A model generated the notes under the pieces. It did not search any database. It was not told where the DNA came from and worked only from the letters and a program-made list of their open reading frames with translations. Of a stretch of 64,000 nucleotides of DNA, positions 22,647 to 34,347 are shown in pieces. Position 1 is the first letter of the stretch. Every line of letters starts with the position of its first letter. The DNA is from Adenophora triphylla var. japonica (taxonomy: Eukaryota; Streptophyta; Magnoliopsida; Asterales; Campanulaceae), in NCBI GenBank assembly GCA_022495995.1, contig JAFEMH010001364.1, positions 372,001-436,000 on the forward strand, written 5' to 3'. The translations under genes were made by a program, and so were the position numbers.

Positions 22647-24375
22647 TGAATGAACACTCTCCGAAACAATATAAAATAATTTTTTTTTTGGAGTCGCCAC
22701 GCCGTTTTTAAGGGAACATTAAAAAACTTTTAAAAATGAGAAAATGGGTTCGGGGGTCAAGTTACGACGTGGGAAGATAATATAGAACTCACCCACATCG
22801 CCTCTTTCGATACTTTCAATCAAATGAGGACAATATAATCATTCTAAGTGTGTGCAAATCGTGTCAAGAAGCAAACATATGAACTTTGGATTTTATTAAT
22901 GATGATGAAAACAAGATACAACTTGTGAACCATTAAAAGGGTGCCTCACCCTTACAATTGATAAACTTGGATTACAATGAAAGGTTGAGAAAGTCTGTCC
23001 AGGGACTTCGGATGTCGTACGACACAGGACTACCTCAGGAGAGGGATGTCGTACGACGCATGACATCCTAGTCAGGTTGCCTCTTATAAAGGGGGCGGAT
23101 AAGCCACCACAGCTACTCTAACACTAAAGCAAGGCTACCTTAACTATGGAGAAACACTATTTAGGATCTGGAACCAATTTGGGGTTGACTGGAGTTAATG
23201 AAGTCAAGATTGACTTCCTGTGATATGGATGTTGTATGACACAGGACACCCAGGGCAGTCCACGTCATACGACAGAGGCCGCCTCCATCAGCAGTTTATA
23301 CCCAAATGATCCCAGACTTTTCAATCAATGACATTAAGCTACAATACTAACTTAAAGCAGTAAAATGATAGTAATAAATGATGAAACTACAAAGGGAATC
23401 AGTCTGGGTTAACTGAAGCCACTAAAGCCAAACCAGCTTTCTGGGATCTCTATGTCGTATGACACAGGACGCCTTAAGTTTGTCCTGTGTCGGACGACAT
23501 ACGCATCCTCTGTCAGTGAGCTTCAACAGATTGATTCCAGACTGCTCAGAACATGAAACTAGGCTAAAATGCTAACTGAAAACAGTAAAATAACATTAAT
23601 AAGTGAGTATCATGGGAGGATCACATGGCTTTGATGACCCAATGTGAATGATCACATGTATTGGGCCATGCATGATCATGGGGCCATAACCTCCTAACTC
23701 AAACAAACTCAACCAAGATGCAAACTTTAATGCAACTAATAGCACTAAATGTCCAGATCTGAGGTGAGGAGATGTGAATATTGGTGATTCACATCTCCAC
23801 CACCTTTATCATGCAAAATCCCAAATAAATCACATAATATCAAATAATATAAGCATGCTAGGCAAATGAACAAGTAGGCAAGATATAAACAGAGATAAGG
23901 GGAGTTTAGGGTCTACCTATTGTAGTCCATAAGGCAAAGACACCAATAGTATGGGGTTTGCCCCTTCAAAACACCAACAAAGAATGACCACCTTTGGACT
24001 TGGCTTGGATGTGTGTGTGTGTGAGGAGGGAGGTGAGTGTGTGTTTCTCTCTCTTCTCACAAATTTGGCAGAGTAACCTTACTTGCAAAAATCCTCCTCT
24101 AAAATGATCAGCAAAGCCTTGTATTTATAGGCTGCTGAAGGAGACCTTCCATGTCGTACGACATGGGGCGTTAACCGCCTTAGGGTCGTCCTATGTCGGA
24201 CGACACCTGTCATTCTTAGGACAGACTGGGCCGAAGGGAGGCAGGCCCAAGAACCAAATGAATGTAAATAATTAAAATAAGCTCAAAATTCATATAAATA
24301 AATAAGCAAGCCCAAAATTAAGGCAAACCCTTTGCAACTTAAGGAAAAACACGAGTTCGGGTCGGGGTACTCACA
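22647..24375 (-). repeat. 5' LTR of the old Tat-type element (1729 bp)
   Basis: In reverse complement it starts TGTGAGTACCCCGACCC, like the younger LTR's TGTAAGTACCCAAATC, and ends TTCATTCA just before the primer-binding site. It contains four palindrome pairs of the GTCGNNCGAC type. Confidence 0.85.
24122..24204 (-). promoter_or_regulatory. LTR promoter of the old element with palindrome pair
   Basis: GTCGGACGAC at 24195-24204 and GTCGTACGAC at 24153-24162; TATAAATA on the minus strand at 24129-24122. The arrangement and spacing match 4011-4083. Confidence 0.65.
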
Positions 24376-24643
24376 GGTATACATTTGATGATTGTGACGG
24401 TGGATGGATGGTGGTGGTGAATGGTGGTGGTGAAGGGTGGTTTGTAACTGTTGAAATATTAAAAACTTGTTTGAGAATAAAAAATGTTAAGGGACTGAAT
24501 AAAGAATAAAAAAAGTTAAGGGATTGATTTGAGAATAAAAAAAGTTAAGTGACTGATTTGAGAATAAAAAACGTTAAGGGACTGATTGATAATAAAAAAA
24601 GTTAAGGGACTGATTTGAGAAGAAATATATATATTTTAAAATA

Positions 24644-24709
<66 letters not shown>
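24376..24709. repeat. 29-bp minisatellite and (AT)n
   Basis: Five units with 'gttaagggactgatttgaga' at a period of 28-30 bp span about 24471-24622, followed by AT-rich and pure (AT)n sequence to 24709. A short GGTGGTGAATG repeat lies near 24405-24440. Confidence 0.85.
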
Positions 24710-24715
<6 letters not shown>

Positions 24716-25312
24716 GGGTATTTTTCAGCATGGCGACATCTTCAGTTGCTTCTACATATCAAGATGTCGTTCCACTGTAAGTATTGTTTTAATATTTACA
24801 TATTTGATTTTTCCTAATATCTTTATTAATATTCCAGTGAACAAGAGAGAAGAATGCGGGATATTTTCTAGCACGTTCAACACATCTTCAACGGCAAGGA
24901 TGACTTGGTCTCACGGATGTTGAAGAGGATAAGCATATATCCCGAGATTGTAGGAACAACATTTGACTCATTCATATTTACTTATATTTAAGGGGAAATG
25001 GAGACGGAAAATACACACATTCTCATACGCACACACTCTACACACAAGCTACTTGTAATCCTCTCCATTCTCTTCCAAAGTTTTATTCATAATCATCATA
25101 GTGAAACTTTTAAGGTTGGAGACCTAACTCCCGGGGTTTTTTTCCAAAGAGGTTATCACCTCTAAGGTTTTCCTCGTTAACAAATCGCGGTGTCATTATT
25201 TCTTTTCATGCTTTTGTTCCATATAGTCAAATTCCATAGTCCCCTCCTTATTGTTTAATCCACACACTTGTCAAAGTTAAGATTCAACCCTATTGTTTTT
25301 TCTACCAAAACA
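24710..25312 (+). repeat. 5' LTR of element B
   Basis: TGTTGTGGGTATT...CCAAAACA, 603 bp. Followed at 25316 by TGGCGCCCACCGAGGGG, a primer-binding site candidate. Confidence 0.92.
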
Positions 25313-25379
25313 ATTTGGCGCCCACCGAGGGGCCTCATGGTTTATCGGTTATTTGGATCATTTTCTAAGAAAATTCATT

Positions 25380-26556
25380 ATGTCTGCACCCCCCAATGTG
25401 TCCGCCGCCGGCAAGAGTCCCGCTGTTGCTCCGACATCAGGAGGTAGAACCAGCTTGTTGCCGCCACCTCCTCAGACCGGACCTCAGCAAACTCAACCTA
25501 TGAAGACTCCACAAAAGGGAGCGACCTCTTCCAATGTAGATGCTGACATCCAAAGTATCCTGACCAGGTTGAATCAAAGGTTGGACCAAAGAAGACAACC
25601 ACCAAAGGTGCTGACCAATTCCATGATTAAGATGCAGAAAGATCAACAGCTCATCGCATCTCGTCTTGACAACATATCACCACTGCGTGCAAGGATCCTC
25701 AACTTCGACAACACCGAAGGATCTACACTTCAGAGTGAATTTATCCCAATGGGTAGTCCGCCTCAAACTCAGCAGTTGACATCCTTAATGACGTCAACAC
25801 CTTTGCCCGGGGACACCCTAATGACGCCACCTTCCTCAGGATTCACCAAGTTCATCCCATTCATTGACAACACTACTGTCATAACTACTACAGATAACTC
25901 TGATTTGCTAAATAATCATTTCAATAATAATAATTTCAATCGTATTCCTATGGCTGACCCTTTTGCAGGAAACCCACTTGCCAAACAGATTCAGGATCTC
26001 AGAGAGCTGATAATGAACGTGACAGGCGTAACTCCTTATCCGAGAATTGATACTAGCAAAATTAATTCAATAGATGTCGACATATGACAACCCCGACAGA
26101 AAGACTGAATCGTCCCATCGCAGGAACCACCGTTCCAATCCTTATCCGAGAATTGATACTAGCAAAATTAATTCAATAGATGGTGAGGATGAAGATAGCG
26201 ATAATGTGCCTAACATTTCTGATTATTGTTTTTCTGTTGACATTTTAGGTATACTCTGTTCAATGGGCAACCTTGGGGACAAAGCCAGATGGCCAAAGAA
26301 GACGGATAAGGCCACGGGGTGGCGTGACAAATCAAAATGGTGCGCTTACCATGAAGACTTTGGACACGTTACTGAAGATTGCATCGCACTAAGAAAGGAG
26401 ATCAGTTACTTGCTCTCGAAGGGACATCTTAAGGAGTTCTTTGGGATCCGAAAGAAGAAGAAGGTGAAAGTGTGGAAGCTCCTCATGAAGCCGAAAGACC
26501 AATTTCTCCCCCAAAGATCAACAAAGGTGATCAATTTCATTAATGGAGGTTCGTAA
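25380..26556 (+). pseudogene. gag: gag of element B with internal deletion
   Basis: The ATG at 25380 begins M-S-A-P-P, only 67 bp after the LTR; the frame is also open upstream through the primer-binding site, so the upstream ATG at 25293 is unlikely. The N-terminal 235 codons are Pro/Thr/Ser/Gln-rich and stop at 26085-26087. A second frame (26074-26556) holds the C-x2-H-x4-H-x4-C knuckle at about 26341-26382. Compared with element C, the capsid core (about 610 bp) is missing, and 26034-26075 duplicates 26141-26182 at the junction. Gag cannot assemble as it stands. Confidence 0.85.
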
Positions 26557-27145
26557 ATATGTGGTACATCCTGATACGCCGCAAAACGACATGCTAAGGA
26601 GTCAAAAGAGGAGAAGCCGGAAGACAGGACCGGGATGTCGACACCTGCCAGATCCAATCACCTTTGATGAAAGTGATCGAGATAACTTCTTTGGAACCCC
26701 ATCAAACGAGTCTAGTTATTTCCTTGCGATCGCCAACCTGTACAATCCGGCGTATCCTTGTTGATGGGGTAGCTCTGTCAATCTTATTATGTTGGGAACC
26801 CTTAAAGAAATGAACATCCCCGAATCGGAGATCATTAAGAAGTCCTCGGTCTTTGGTAGGCTTCGGTGGTGAAGTCAAATAAACGGTGGGGAGATAAAGC
26901 TTCCAATATACTCGAAGGGCCTCAATACCATGGAACGGTTCTGCGTAATTGATTGCGCAACATCTTACAATGTCATTCTTGGAAGACCGTGGATTCATGG
27001 AATGAAGGCTGTACCCTCCACTTACCATCAGTGTGTGAAGTTTCCAACACCTTGGGGTGTCGCTAAGATATATAGTGATCAACAGGTGGCCAAGGAATGT
27101 AATAAAACTTTAATGAAGGCGTCGACATCTCCAAAACAAGCATAG
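26557..27145 (+). pseudogene. Protease region of element B, broken
   Basis: An aspartic protease is expected here. A V-D-G active-site-like motif is encoded at about 26758-26768, in a frame different from its flanks, and a conserved 'V-I-D-C-A-T-S-Y-N-V-I-L-G-R-P-W' follows at about 26947-26995. Several frameshifts and stops separate the parts. Element C (45270-45815) keeps both motifs in one frame. Confidence 0.75.
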
Positions 27146-28290
27146 CAATTACAGAGGAAAGTACGTGAAGTCCTGGAAGCTAGGGAGGATGATGTGAAAG
27201 AAGTATTGCTAGACCCTTCCAACCCGGACATCAAGGTACTTATTGGCACTGACATCCCATCAGATATAGAAGAGAAGCTTGTGGACCTATTAAGAAGCAG
27301 AATAAAGAGTTTTGCTTGGAAACATGATGACATGACGTGCATCGGCAAAGATGTCATCACTCACAAACTTAACATAGATCCTAGCTTTAAACCAAGACAC
27401 CGAAACGTAGGAAGTTTGCGAGAACCGAAACCGGATCATCAAGGAAGAGGTAGAGCGCTTACTTAAAGCCAACATGATACGAGAGGTCGATTATCCAAGA
27501 TGGTTAGCAAACGTGGTTGTGGTAGAGAAGAGGAACGGGAAATGGCGAGTATGTGTTGACTTCACCGACTTGAATAAAGCATGTCCAAAAGATCCTTTCC
27601 CTTTGCCACACATAGATTCGTTAGTTGATGCCACCTCCGGACATGAGCTCCTCACATTCGTGGACGCATCCTCGAGATTTCAACAAATCCGAGATGGAAC
27701 CATCGACCAAGAGGACACCGCCTTCATAACGCCCACGAGGTATTTATTGTTATATTGCTATGCCTTTTGGTCTAAAAAATGCAGGTGCAACATATCGGAG
27801 GCTCGTCAACAAAATGTTTAAAGATCGGATTGGGGACACGATGGAAGTATATATTGACGACATGGTAGTAAAATCCAAGAAAGGCGAAGATCACATAAGC
27901 AACCTATCCCGTGCCTTCGACATCTTGGATTGTTTCAATATGAAGCTTAATCCGGCTAAATGCAGCTTTGGAATGAAGGCGAGGAAGTTTTTGGGTTATA
28001 TGGTTACTAAAAGAGGCATTGAAGCCGCCCCAAACGGATACGTGCTATTATCAACTGCTGTCACCTCAATCAAGGGCGTCCAAAGATTGATCGGGAAAGA
28101 TTCTTTGCACTCACCGATTCATTTCAAAATCCCGGATCGATGCAAACCTTTCTATGATATCCTAAGGAAGAACAAGAAGTTCCGGTGGGAGAACCAACAT
28201 GAAGAAGCCTTTCGGGAGCTCAAAACTTACCTGTCGACACCTCCGTTGTTGGCTGAGCCCGTGAGGAGGAACATCTCTACATCTACCTAG
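27146..28290 (+). pseudogene. pol: Reverse transcriptase of element B, frameshifted
   Basis: Three overlapping pieces: 27194-27466 (pre-RT, 'F-A-W-K-H-D-D'), 27474-27821 ('F-T-D-L-N-K-A-C-P-K-D', 'F-V-D-A-S-S') and 27760-28290 ('M-P-F-G-L-K-N-A-G-A-T-Y', then catalytic Y-I-D-D at about 27850-27861). Frameshifts lie near 27410-27470 and 27730-27770. The protein would not fold as one chain. Confidence 0.88.
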
Positions 28291-29315
28291 CGCATCGAGA
28301 AGGCGCGCCAAGTGCGATCTTGGTGACGGAACGAGATGGTAGTCGGCAACCCATCTACTATATAAGTAAGACACTCTTAGATGCGGAGACCGGGTACTCT
28401 CATTTACAAAAGTTAATTTTAGCTTTGATAAGCTGCTTCTATTAAATTAAGACACTATTTTGAAACACATACTATAATTGTACGCACTAACTATCCTATT
28501 AAGAATGTTATGAGAAAACCGAGAGATGTCGGGTCGAATGGCGAAGTGGTACGTACAATTAAGCACATACGACATTAAATATGAGCCTGAACGGCAATTA
28601 AATCCCAAGCACTAGCGATTTTGTGGTGATTTTAGTCCAACCATGCAACAAGAGGTGGAATTGGAGGTACGGCAACTTCAAGATGATGACATCCCGAAGA
28701 TATGGACTCTCTACACGAGATGGTGTTTCTAACATTAGAGGTACGGGTCTTGGAGTTGTACTAAAATCACCAAGGGACATAATACCACAATCCATCGATT
28801 GCGGTTTCAAGGCCACTAATAATGAAGCGAGAATATGAGGCATTAATTGCGAGGGTTTAACGGTAGCCCGGGACCTAGATGTCAAGCATATCCGGGTGTT
28901 TATGGATTCTTTGCTAATTGTTAACCATTACAACGGATCCTACATGCGAAAAATGCTAAGATGACGACATATTTGGAAATCGTAAAAATTCTTTCGGCCA
29001 AATTCAAATCATTTTCCTTGGAACAAATCCCACGAGAAGAAAATTCTCAAGCGAGATGCCCTGGCAAACTCTCAGGTTCACCCCCTTCAAAAGCATTTCA
29101 CGTACAAGTATCCCAATTGTGCATATTGACATCCCAGAATTGATCATCTTGAGATGTTCGCTCTAGATGTCGACGTACCTTCCTCTCCAGCTGACAACCT
29201 CTTGGACGGCTCCTATTATCAAGTATCTCTTAGATGATACGATCCCCAGCCGAGGAGAAAAAATGCTAGAGCCTTCGGGGTAAGAGTATCTAAGTATTTA
29301 CTTATTGATAACCTC
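28291..29315 (+). pseudogene. RNase H and archaeal-type RNase H of element B, heavily broken
   Basis: Short pieces only. The pattern 'G-T-G-L-G-V-V-L-K-S-P' followed by 'A-T-N-N-E-A' (about 28740-28830) and a later 'F-M-D-S-L-L-I-V-N' (about 28900-28926) mark the archaeal-type RNase H typical of Tat elements. Many frameshifts. Element C has the same domain at 43299-43747. Confidence 0.7.
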
Positions 29316-30440
29316 TTGTTTAGAAAATCTGCAGCAGGTCACTACTTAAGATGTCTAGAAGCAGATAGAGCCCATCAGGTTCTCAAGGAGCTGCACAAAG
29401 GACAATGTGGAAATCATACCGGGGGCAGAAGTCTGCATACCAAGGCTCTTAGAATGGGCTATTTTTGGCCCACAATGAGAAAAGACGTCGTTGACTACGC
29501 AAAGAAATGTGATTCCTGTCAACGACATGGGGACATCCTGCACCAACCGGCTGAACTACTACATCCTATCCTGTCGCCATGGCCGTTTATGGTTTGGGGA
29601 ATGGACATCGTAGGAAAATTACCCAGGGAACCAGGTGGAAGAGTATTCCTACTGGCAATGACAGACTACTTTTCTAAATGGGTAGAAGTTGAGGCGTACG
29701 TACAAGTTCGTGATCGAGAAGTTATATCTTTTATCAAAAGAAATATATTCAGCCGATTTGGGATACCTTCAGAAATAATTTGTGACAACGGCTCCCAATT
29801 CATTAGTAAGAAAACCCAAGATTTCTTGACATCTTGGGGAGTCAAGATGGTGACATCTTCACCTGTTCATCCTCAAGGCAAAGGACAGGCAGAATCTAGC
29901 AACAAAATAATCATAAGCAACTTAAAAAAGAGACTGAACCAGAAGAAAGGACGATGGGCAGAAGAGTTACCAATGGTTCTATGGGCTGACAGAACGACAT
30001 CTGAGAATGCTACTGGTCAAACCCCCTATTCACTTGTATTTGGAACAGAATCAGTTATTCCAGCAGAAGTACTTGTACCTACGGCCAGATACAGTTTGTT
30101 GACATCTGAACATAATAAAGACATCTTGATACATGACTTGGATACCGTAGATGAACTGAGAGACATGGCTAAAGTTCGGATGGCAGCATATCAACAAAGG
30201 GTAGCCAGGTCTTACAACAAAAACGTAAGGATTAGAAGATTTCAAGTAGGAGACTTAGTCCTACAAAATGCATTCCAAAATACAATGGAGCTCAATGCTG
30301 GCAAACTCGCCCCAAAATGGGAAGGACCCTACCTAATAGATGCACAGGCCGGGAAAGGAGCATATCGCCTGGCAACCTTGGATGGCCAAATGATACCACG
30401 AAGTTGGAACGCCATTCACCTTAAAAGGTATTACATTTAA
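29316..30440 (+). CDS. Integrase of element B, uninterrupted ORF
   Basis: 374 codons without a stop, in an element whose other pol domains are broken. The zinc-binding region shows H-x5-H ('L-H-K-G-Q-C-G-N-H', about 29391) and C-x2-C ('K-C-D-S-C', about 29508). The catalytic triad is visible: Asp in 'G-M-D-I-V-G' (about 29602), Asp in 'C-D-N-G-S-Q' (about 29783) and Glu in 'G-Q-A-E-S-S' (about 29890). A GPY/F-like motif 'W-E-G-P-Y' follows at about 30318. The ATG is the first in a frame open slightly upstream; in the living element this was part of a polyprotein and had no own start. Confidence 0.85.
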   Translation: MFRKSAAGHYLRCLEADRAHQVLKELHKGQCGNHTGGRSLHTKALRMGYFWPTMRKDVVDYAKKCDSCQRHGDILHQPAELLHPILSPWPFMVWGMDIVGKLPREPGGRVFLLAMTDYFSKWVEVEAYVQVRDREVISFIKRNIFSRFGIPSEIICDNGSQFISKKTQDFLTSWGVKMVTSSPVHPQGKGQAESSNKIIISNLKKRLNQKKGRWAEELPMVLWADRTTSENATGQTPYSLVFGTESVIPAEVLVPTARYSLLTSEHNKDILIHDLDTVDELRDMAKVRMAAYQQRVARSYNKNVRIRRFQVGDLVLQNAFQNTMELNAGKLAPKWEGPYLIDAQAGKGAYRLATLDGQMIPRSWNAIHLKRYYI

Positions 30441-31245
30441 ACAAAACTCCCCCTAAACTCATCTCTTCCCAGGTATGGATCATCTTTTAATTTTTTGTAA
30501 CCTTTCATTTTTCCTATGTACTTTTTTATTTCACTTTAAATCAAGATGTCGCTAACGCACCTTGTGGAGAGACGTCAACATTAGTTGACGTTCGTTATTA
30601 ACATGTTTCTGTCTTATGAGGTGTTGACATACATACATGGGGACATGTCAAAAGTACGCAAGGAACAACGAATTATCCTCCGTTAGAGACTGGCCATCTC
30701 TTCTCAAGTAAAGGTACACAATCCCTTCTAAGGTTTAAAGAGTTAATTACCTCTTTCTTAAGATGTTAGGTTACCACACCTTCGCCTGGAGCGCAAGTTA
30801 TCTCTTTAATTGAGGTGTGGGGTGGGCCTATATGGGTAAACTCATATAGCTTACCCATTCCCACTCAGTTAAATGATTGATCTTACGTATTATTCTTGTG
30901 GTTATGACATATACATGTCATCTTAAGTATCTACAGCTTTGACATACTATCATGTCAACTTACGAGCATAACAAGTAACCATACAAAAAAAAATTTCATC
31001 CAAAAGAAAACAAGCCTTGACATGCTTGAAAACTACTAAACCTTAACTAGATTAAAGTTACCATAAAAACATCCAAACTACCAACGTTAAAGTGCAAAAG
31101 TGTTGGACCAACCCAACACGTAAAAGAAATTGTCTTTGGTCCTTGTGGACCCATTACATAACCAAATAAAAATTAAAATTGTCTTCAGGGATTCCACCCC
31201 AGTAATACCATCCAAAAAACTAGAACAGAATTATTTTACCTTTTT
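30441..31245 (+). other. Spacer between integrase and antisense gene, element B
   Basis: Non-coding; contains 'gttgacg', 'tgacatgtc' and similar short inverted motifs. The matching spacer in element C is 41148-41948. No gene seen. Confidence 0.6.
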
Positions 31246-33015
31246 TCAAGTGGCATCTGCCACAGGTGTTGCTTGGGGAGTGGCTTCTCCAACCTCTGTT
31301 GCATCCTTTACAATCGCTTCATTTGGGTTTGAGGACACCTCACCTTCATCCACTGGTTCGCCTGTCAACCTGGAAAAGTGGGCACATTCCTTATTGAGAT
31401 CCCAACTCTCAGCCTTCCCTTCTCGAAACTCCCTTATCATCTTGATCTTACACCTGAAAGCTTGATCTTAGCAAAGCGGCTTCCAACTTGCAAGAACCTT
31501 TCACCTCTGCAATCTCCTTAAGATGATCCTCCTCGCTTTTCGCCAAGCTATTCAGTAAGTCCTTTACCGTTTGCTCCTGCTCTTCCAATGACTTGCCTTG
31601 TTGCTCCAGGGTCTTTTCATGCACCTTTACCTTGTTCTCTAACACTGTCTTCTCCTTCCTAACCAAAGCAATGTCAACTTTTGACTTCTTCTTCAGCATC
31701 TCAATTTCTTTTACCAAATCCTCCACATACCCTACAGTCTGTAAAATAATAACTTGACATCGTTAGATGTTATAAAAACTTTTTGAGTTAGTTAATATCC
31801 AATTAACAACATCTTACCCCAGTCGCAAAACTCATGTATTTCTTCTTGAAATCCCCTACTAGCATTCCATCAAAAGAATTTCCAACCTCAACCACCTCTT
31901 CTTGACTAGCCTTTCTCTTCTTCACCCTAGAGCCAATACCCGCACTCTCATCTAAAGCAGGAATCTTCTTGGGAGCGGGTGGAGGTTTCATCTCTATCTT
32001 TAGAGCAGTGCCTTCGAACATGGCTTCAATGTCGTCAAGATCAAAATCCGATCCTGAAATAACTGGTTTGGAAACTGCGTTGACATATGAAGATTGTCAA
32101 GAAATGCAGTAAATCAGATTGATAAACTAAAGTGAAAAGACAACATGCTTACTTGTAGACATAATTGCAGAGGTGGAGGCCTTTTGGTCTTCCGGGACAA
32201 CCAGAGACGATTCCAGTAGTCCCTTAGGAGATCTCTTGTCTAAAGGGAGCCTGAAAAATTCGTCAATCTTGGTTAAAGTGTCTTCAGCCGGTGGGAATAG
32301 TTCTCCCCAGTCAATATCTGCATAAAGGTAAGAACAATTACGATTTCAGTTTATTTCAAGAACAGAAAATCACAAAGTTAGGAATTCAAGTACCTCCCTT
32401 GTTCCACTCGCTTGAAACCTCATTCCCTTCTCCAATGGATGCCCTATCAACAAAGAAAAACCTATTTTTCCATCCCCTATCAATAGAAGATGTGGTGCTC
32501 ATTAAGGAACTCCTACCAGACCTCTTCCTAAAAAGATATCTTTTTGAACCAAAAGGTTGAAGATCGTACGAATAAGCAATCTCATGAAGCCCTAGGTTTA
32601 ACCCATTTTCCCTGTTCACTTTGATAACAAAAGCAAAAACTCTCCAAGCCATGGGCATCAGTTGAGAATAAGCGAGTTGGGTCTTTTGAAAAAACTCAGA
32701 AACCAACAATGGAAAAGGGTAGCTAAACCCTAGAAGAAAGGGATATTCATGAAAACAGATCCATTTGCGGGAAACAAAGTCGAACCTAAGATTTACAGAA
32801 AAAGGGTGAAAAATTGCACCTTTTGGGAAGTAGCATTGTTGTTTCAGTGATTTGATTTGGGTATCACTGAACAAGCAAGTCTCTTCATCTGGTTTCGCAA
32901 GAAGGTTTTCGCAAACGAAATCGTCAAGACTAATCTCTATGGGACCTTGTGGGAATGGGGCACTCTTAGTTATGGACGAAGACCACCTGGTTCTACCCAT
33001 GGTTAACAGAGACAA
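31246..33015 (-). pseudogene. Spliced antisense gene of element B, PF04195-like
   Basis: Exon 1 is 33015-32394 (209-codon frame), the intron 32393-32318, exon 2 32317-32152, the intron 32151-32075, exon 3 32074-31818, the intron 31817-31739, and exon 4 31738 to about 31246. All introns are GT...AG and 76-79 bp long. Exon 1 has the late motif 'R-G-W-K-N-R-F-F-F-V', typical of the 'putative gypsy type transposon' family (PF04195). Exon 3 is Lys/Arg-rich and exon 4 a long Lys/Glu coiled coil. Exon 2 carries one extra base compared with element C, and exon 4 has a frameshift at about 31450. Function unknown. It is probably transcribed from its own promoter, since it runs against the LTR. Confidence 0.75.
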
Positions 33016-33332
33016 AAGCGAAAAGTAAACAATGGATGAAAGTAAGAAAACGGCGAAATTTTTACCTTGCAGGAAAGCAGCGCCGTAGTAAGCAGGAACG
33101 AAATGGAAGGTTTTAGAAGATCATTATGGAGTTTCCCAATCGTTATTTAAATTAAAGGGAACTCTAATCCCAAAAAACCACTTTTTATTAAGCCTACTCC
33201 CCAACCATCCATTGCCTCCACGTTTCTCTATACCCGTCCCATCATGCAAAGCTGGCAGTTGATCATTTATTGCAAAGAAAAACATTTTGTCTCCTCAGTT
33301 GCCGAGTTAGCCAAATGTTTTTGGGGACAAAT
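33016..33332 (-). promoter_or_regulatory. Candidate promoter region of the antisense gene, element B
   Basis: Between exon 1 and the 3' LTR. On the minus strand an AATTTAAATAACG box lies at about 33156-33144; element C keeps the same box (about 39242-39254). The polypurine-like TTTTTGGGGACAAAT precedes the LTR on the plus strand. Confidence 0.4.

Positions 33333-34347
<1,015 letters not shown>

Larger units (their letters stand above)
1000..24375 (-). mobile_element. Old Tat-type Ty3/Gypsy element, split by a younger element
   Basis: Read on the minus strand: 5' LTR (24375 to 22647), primer-binding site, leader (22646 to 21403), then the 17.6 kb younger element with its duplicated GAAAG, then more leader (3792 to 3325), a gag remnant (3324 to 2656) and a 3'-UTR-like region down to about 1000. 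The leader blocks on both sides match different parts of the younger element's leader in reverse complement: 22500-22600 matches about 5600-5700, and 3520-3700 matches about 6900-7080. This shows that the two sides were once one element. No pol and no 3' LTR were found, so the element has lost them. Confidence 0.75.

Noticed and set aside
24615..24923. Plus-strand ORF starting with Ile-Tyr repeats
   Set aside because: It is a translation of the (AT)n tract running into the LTR of element B.
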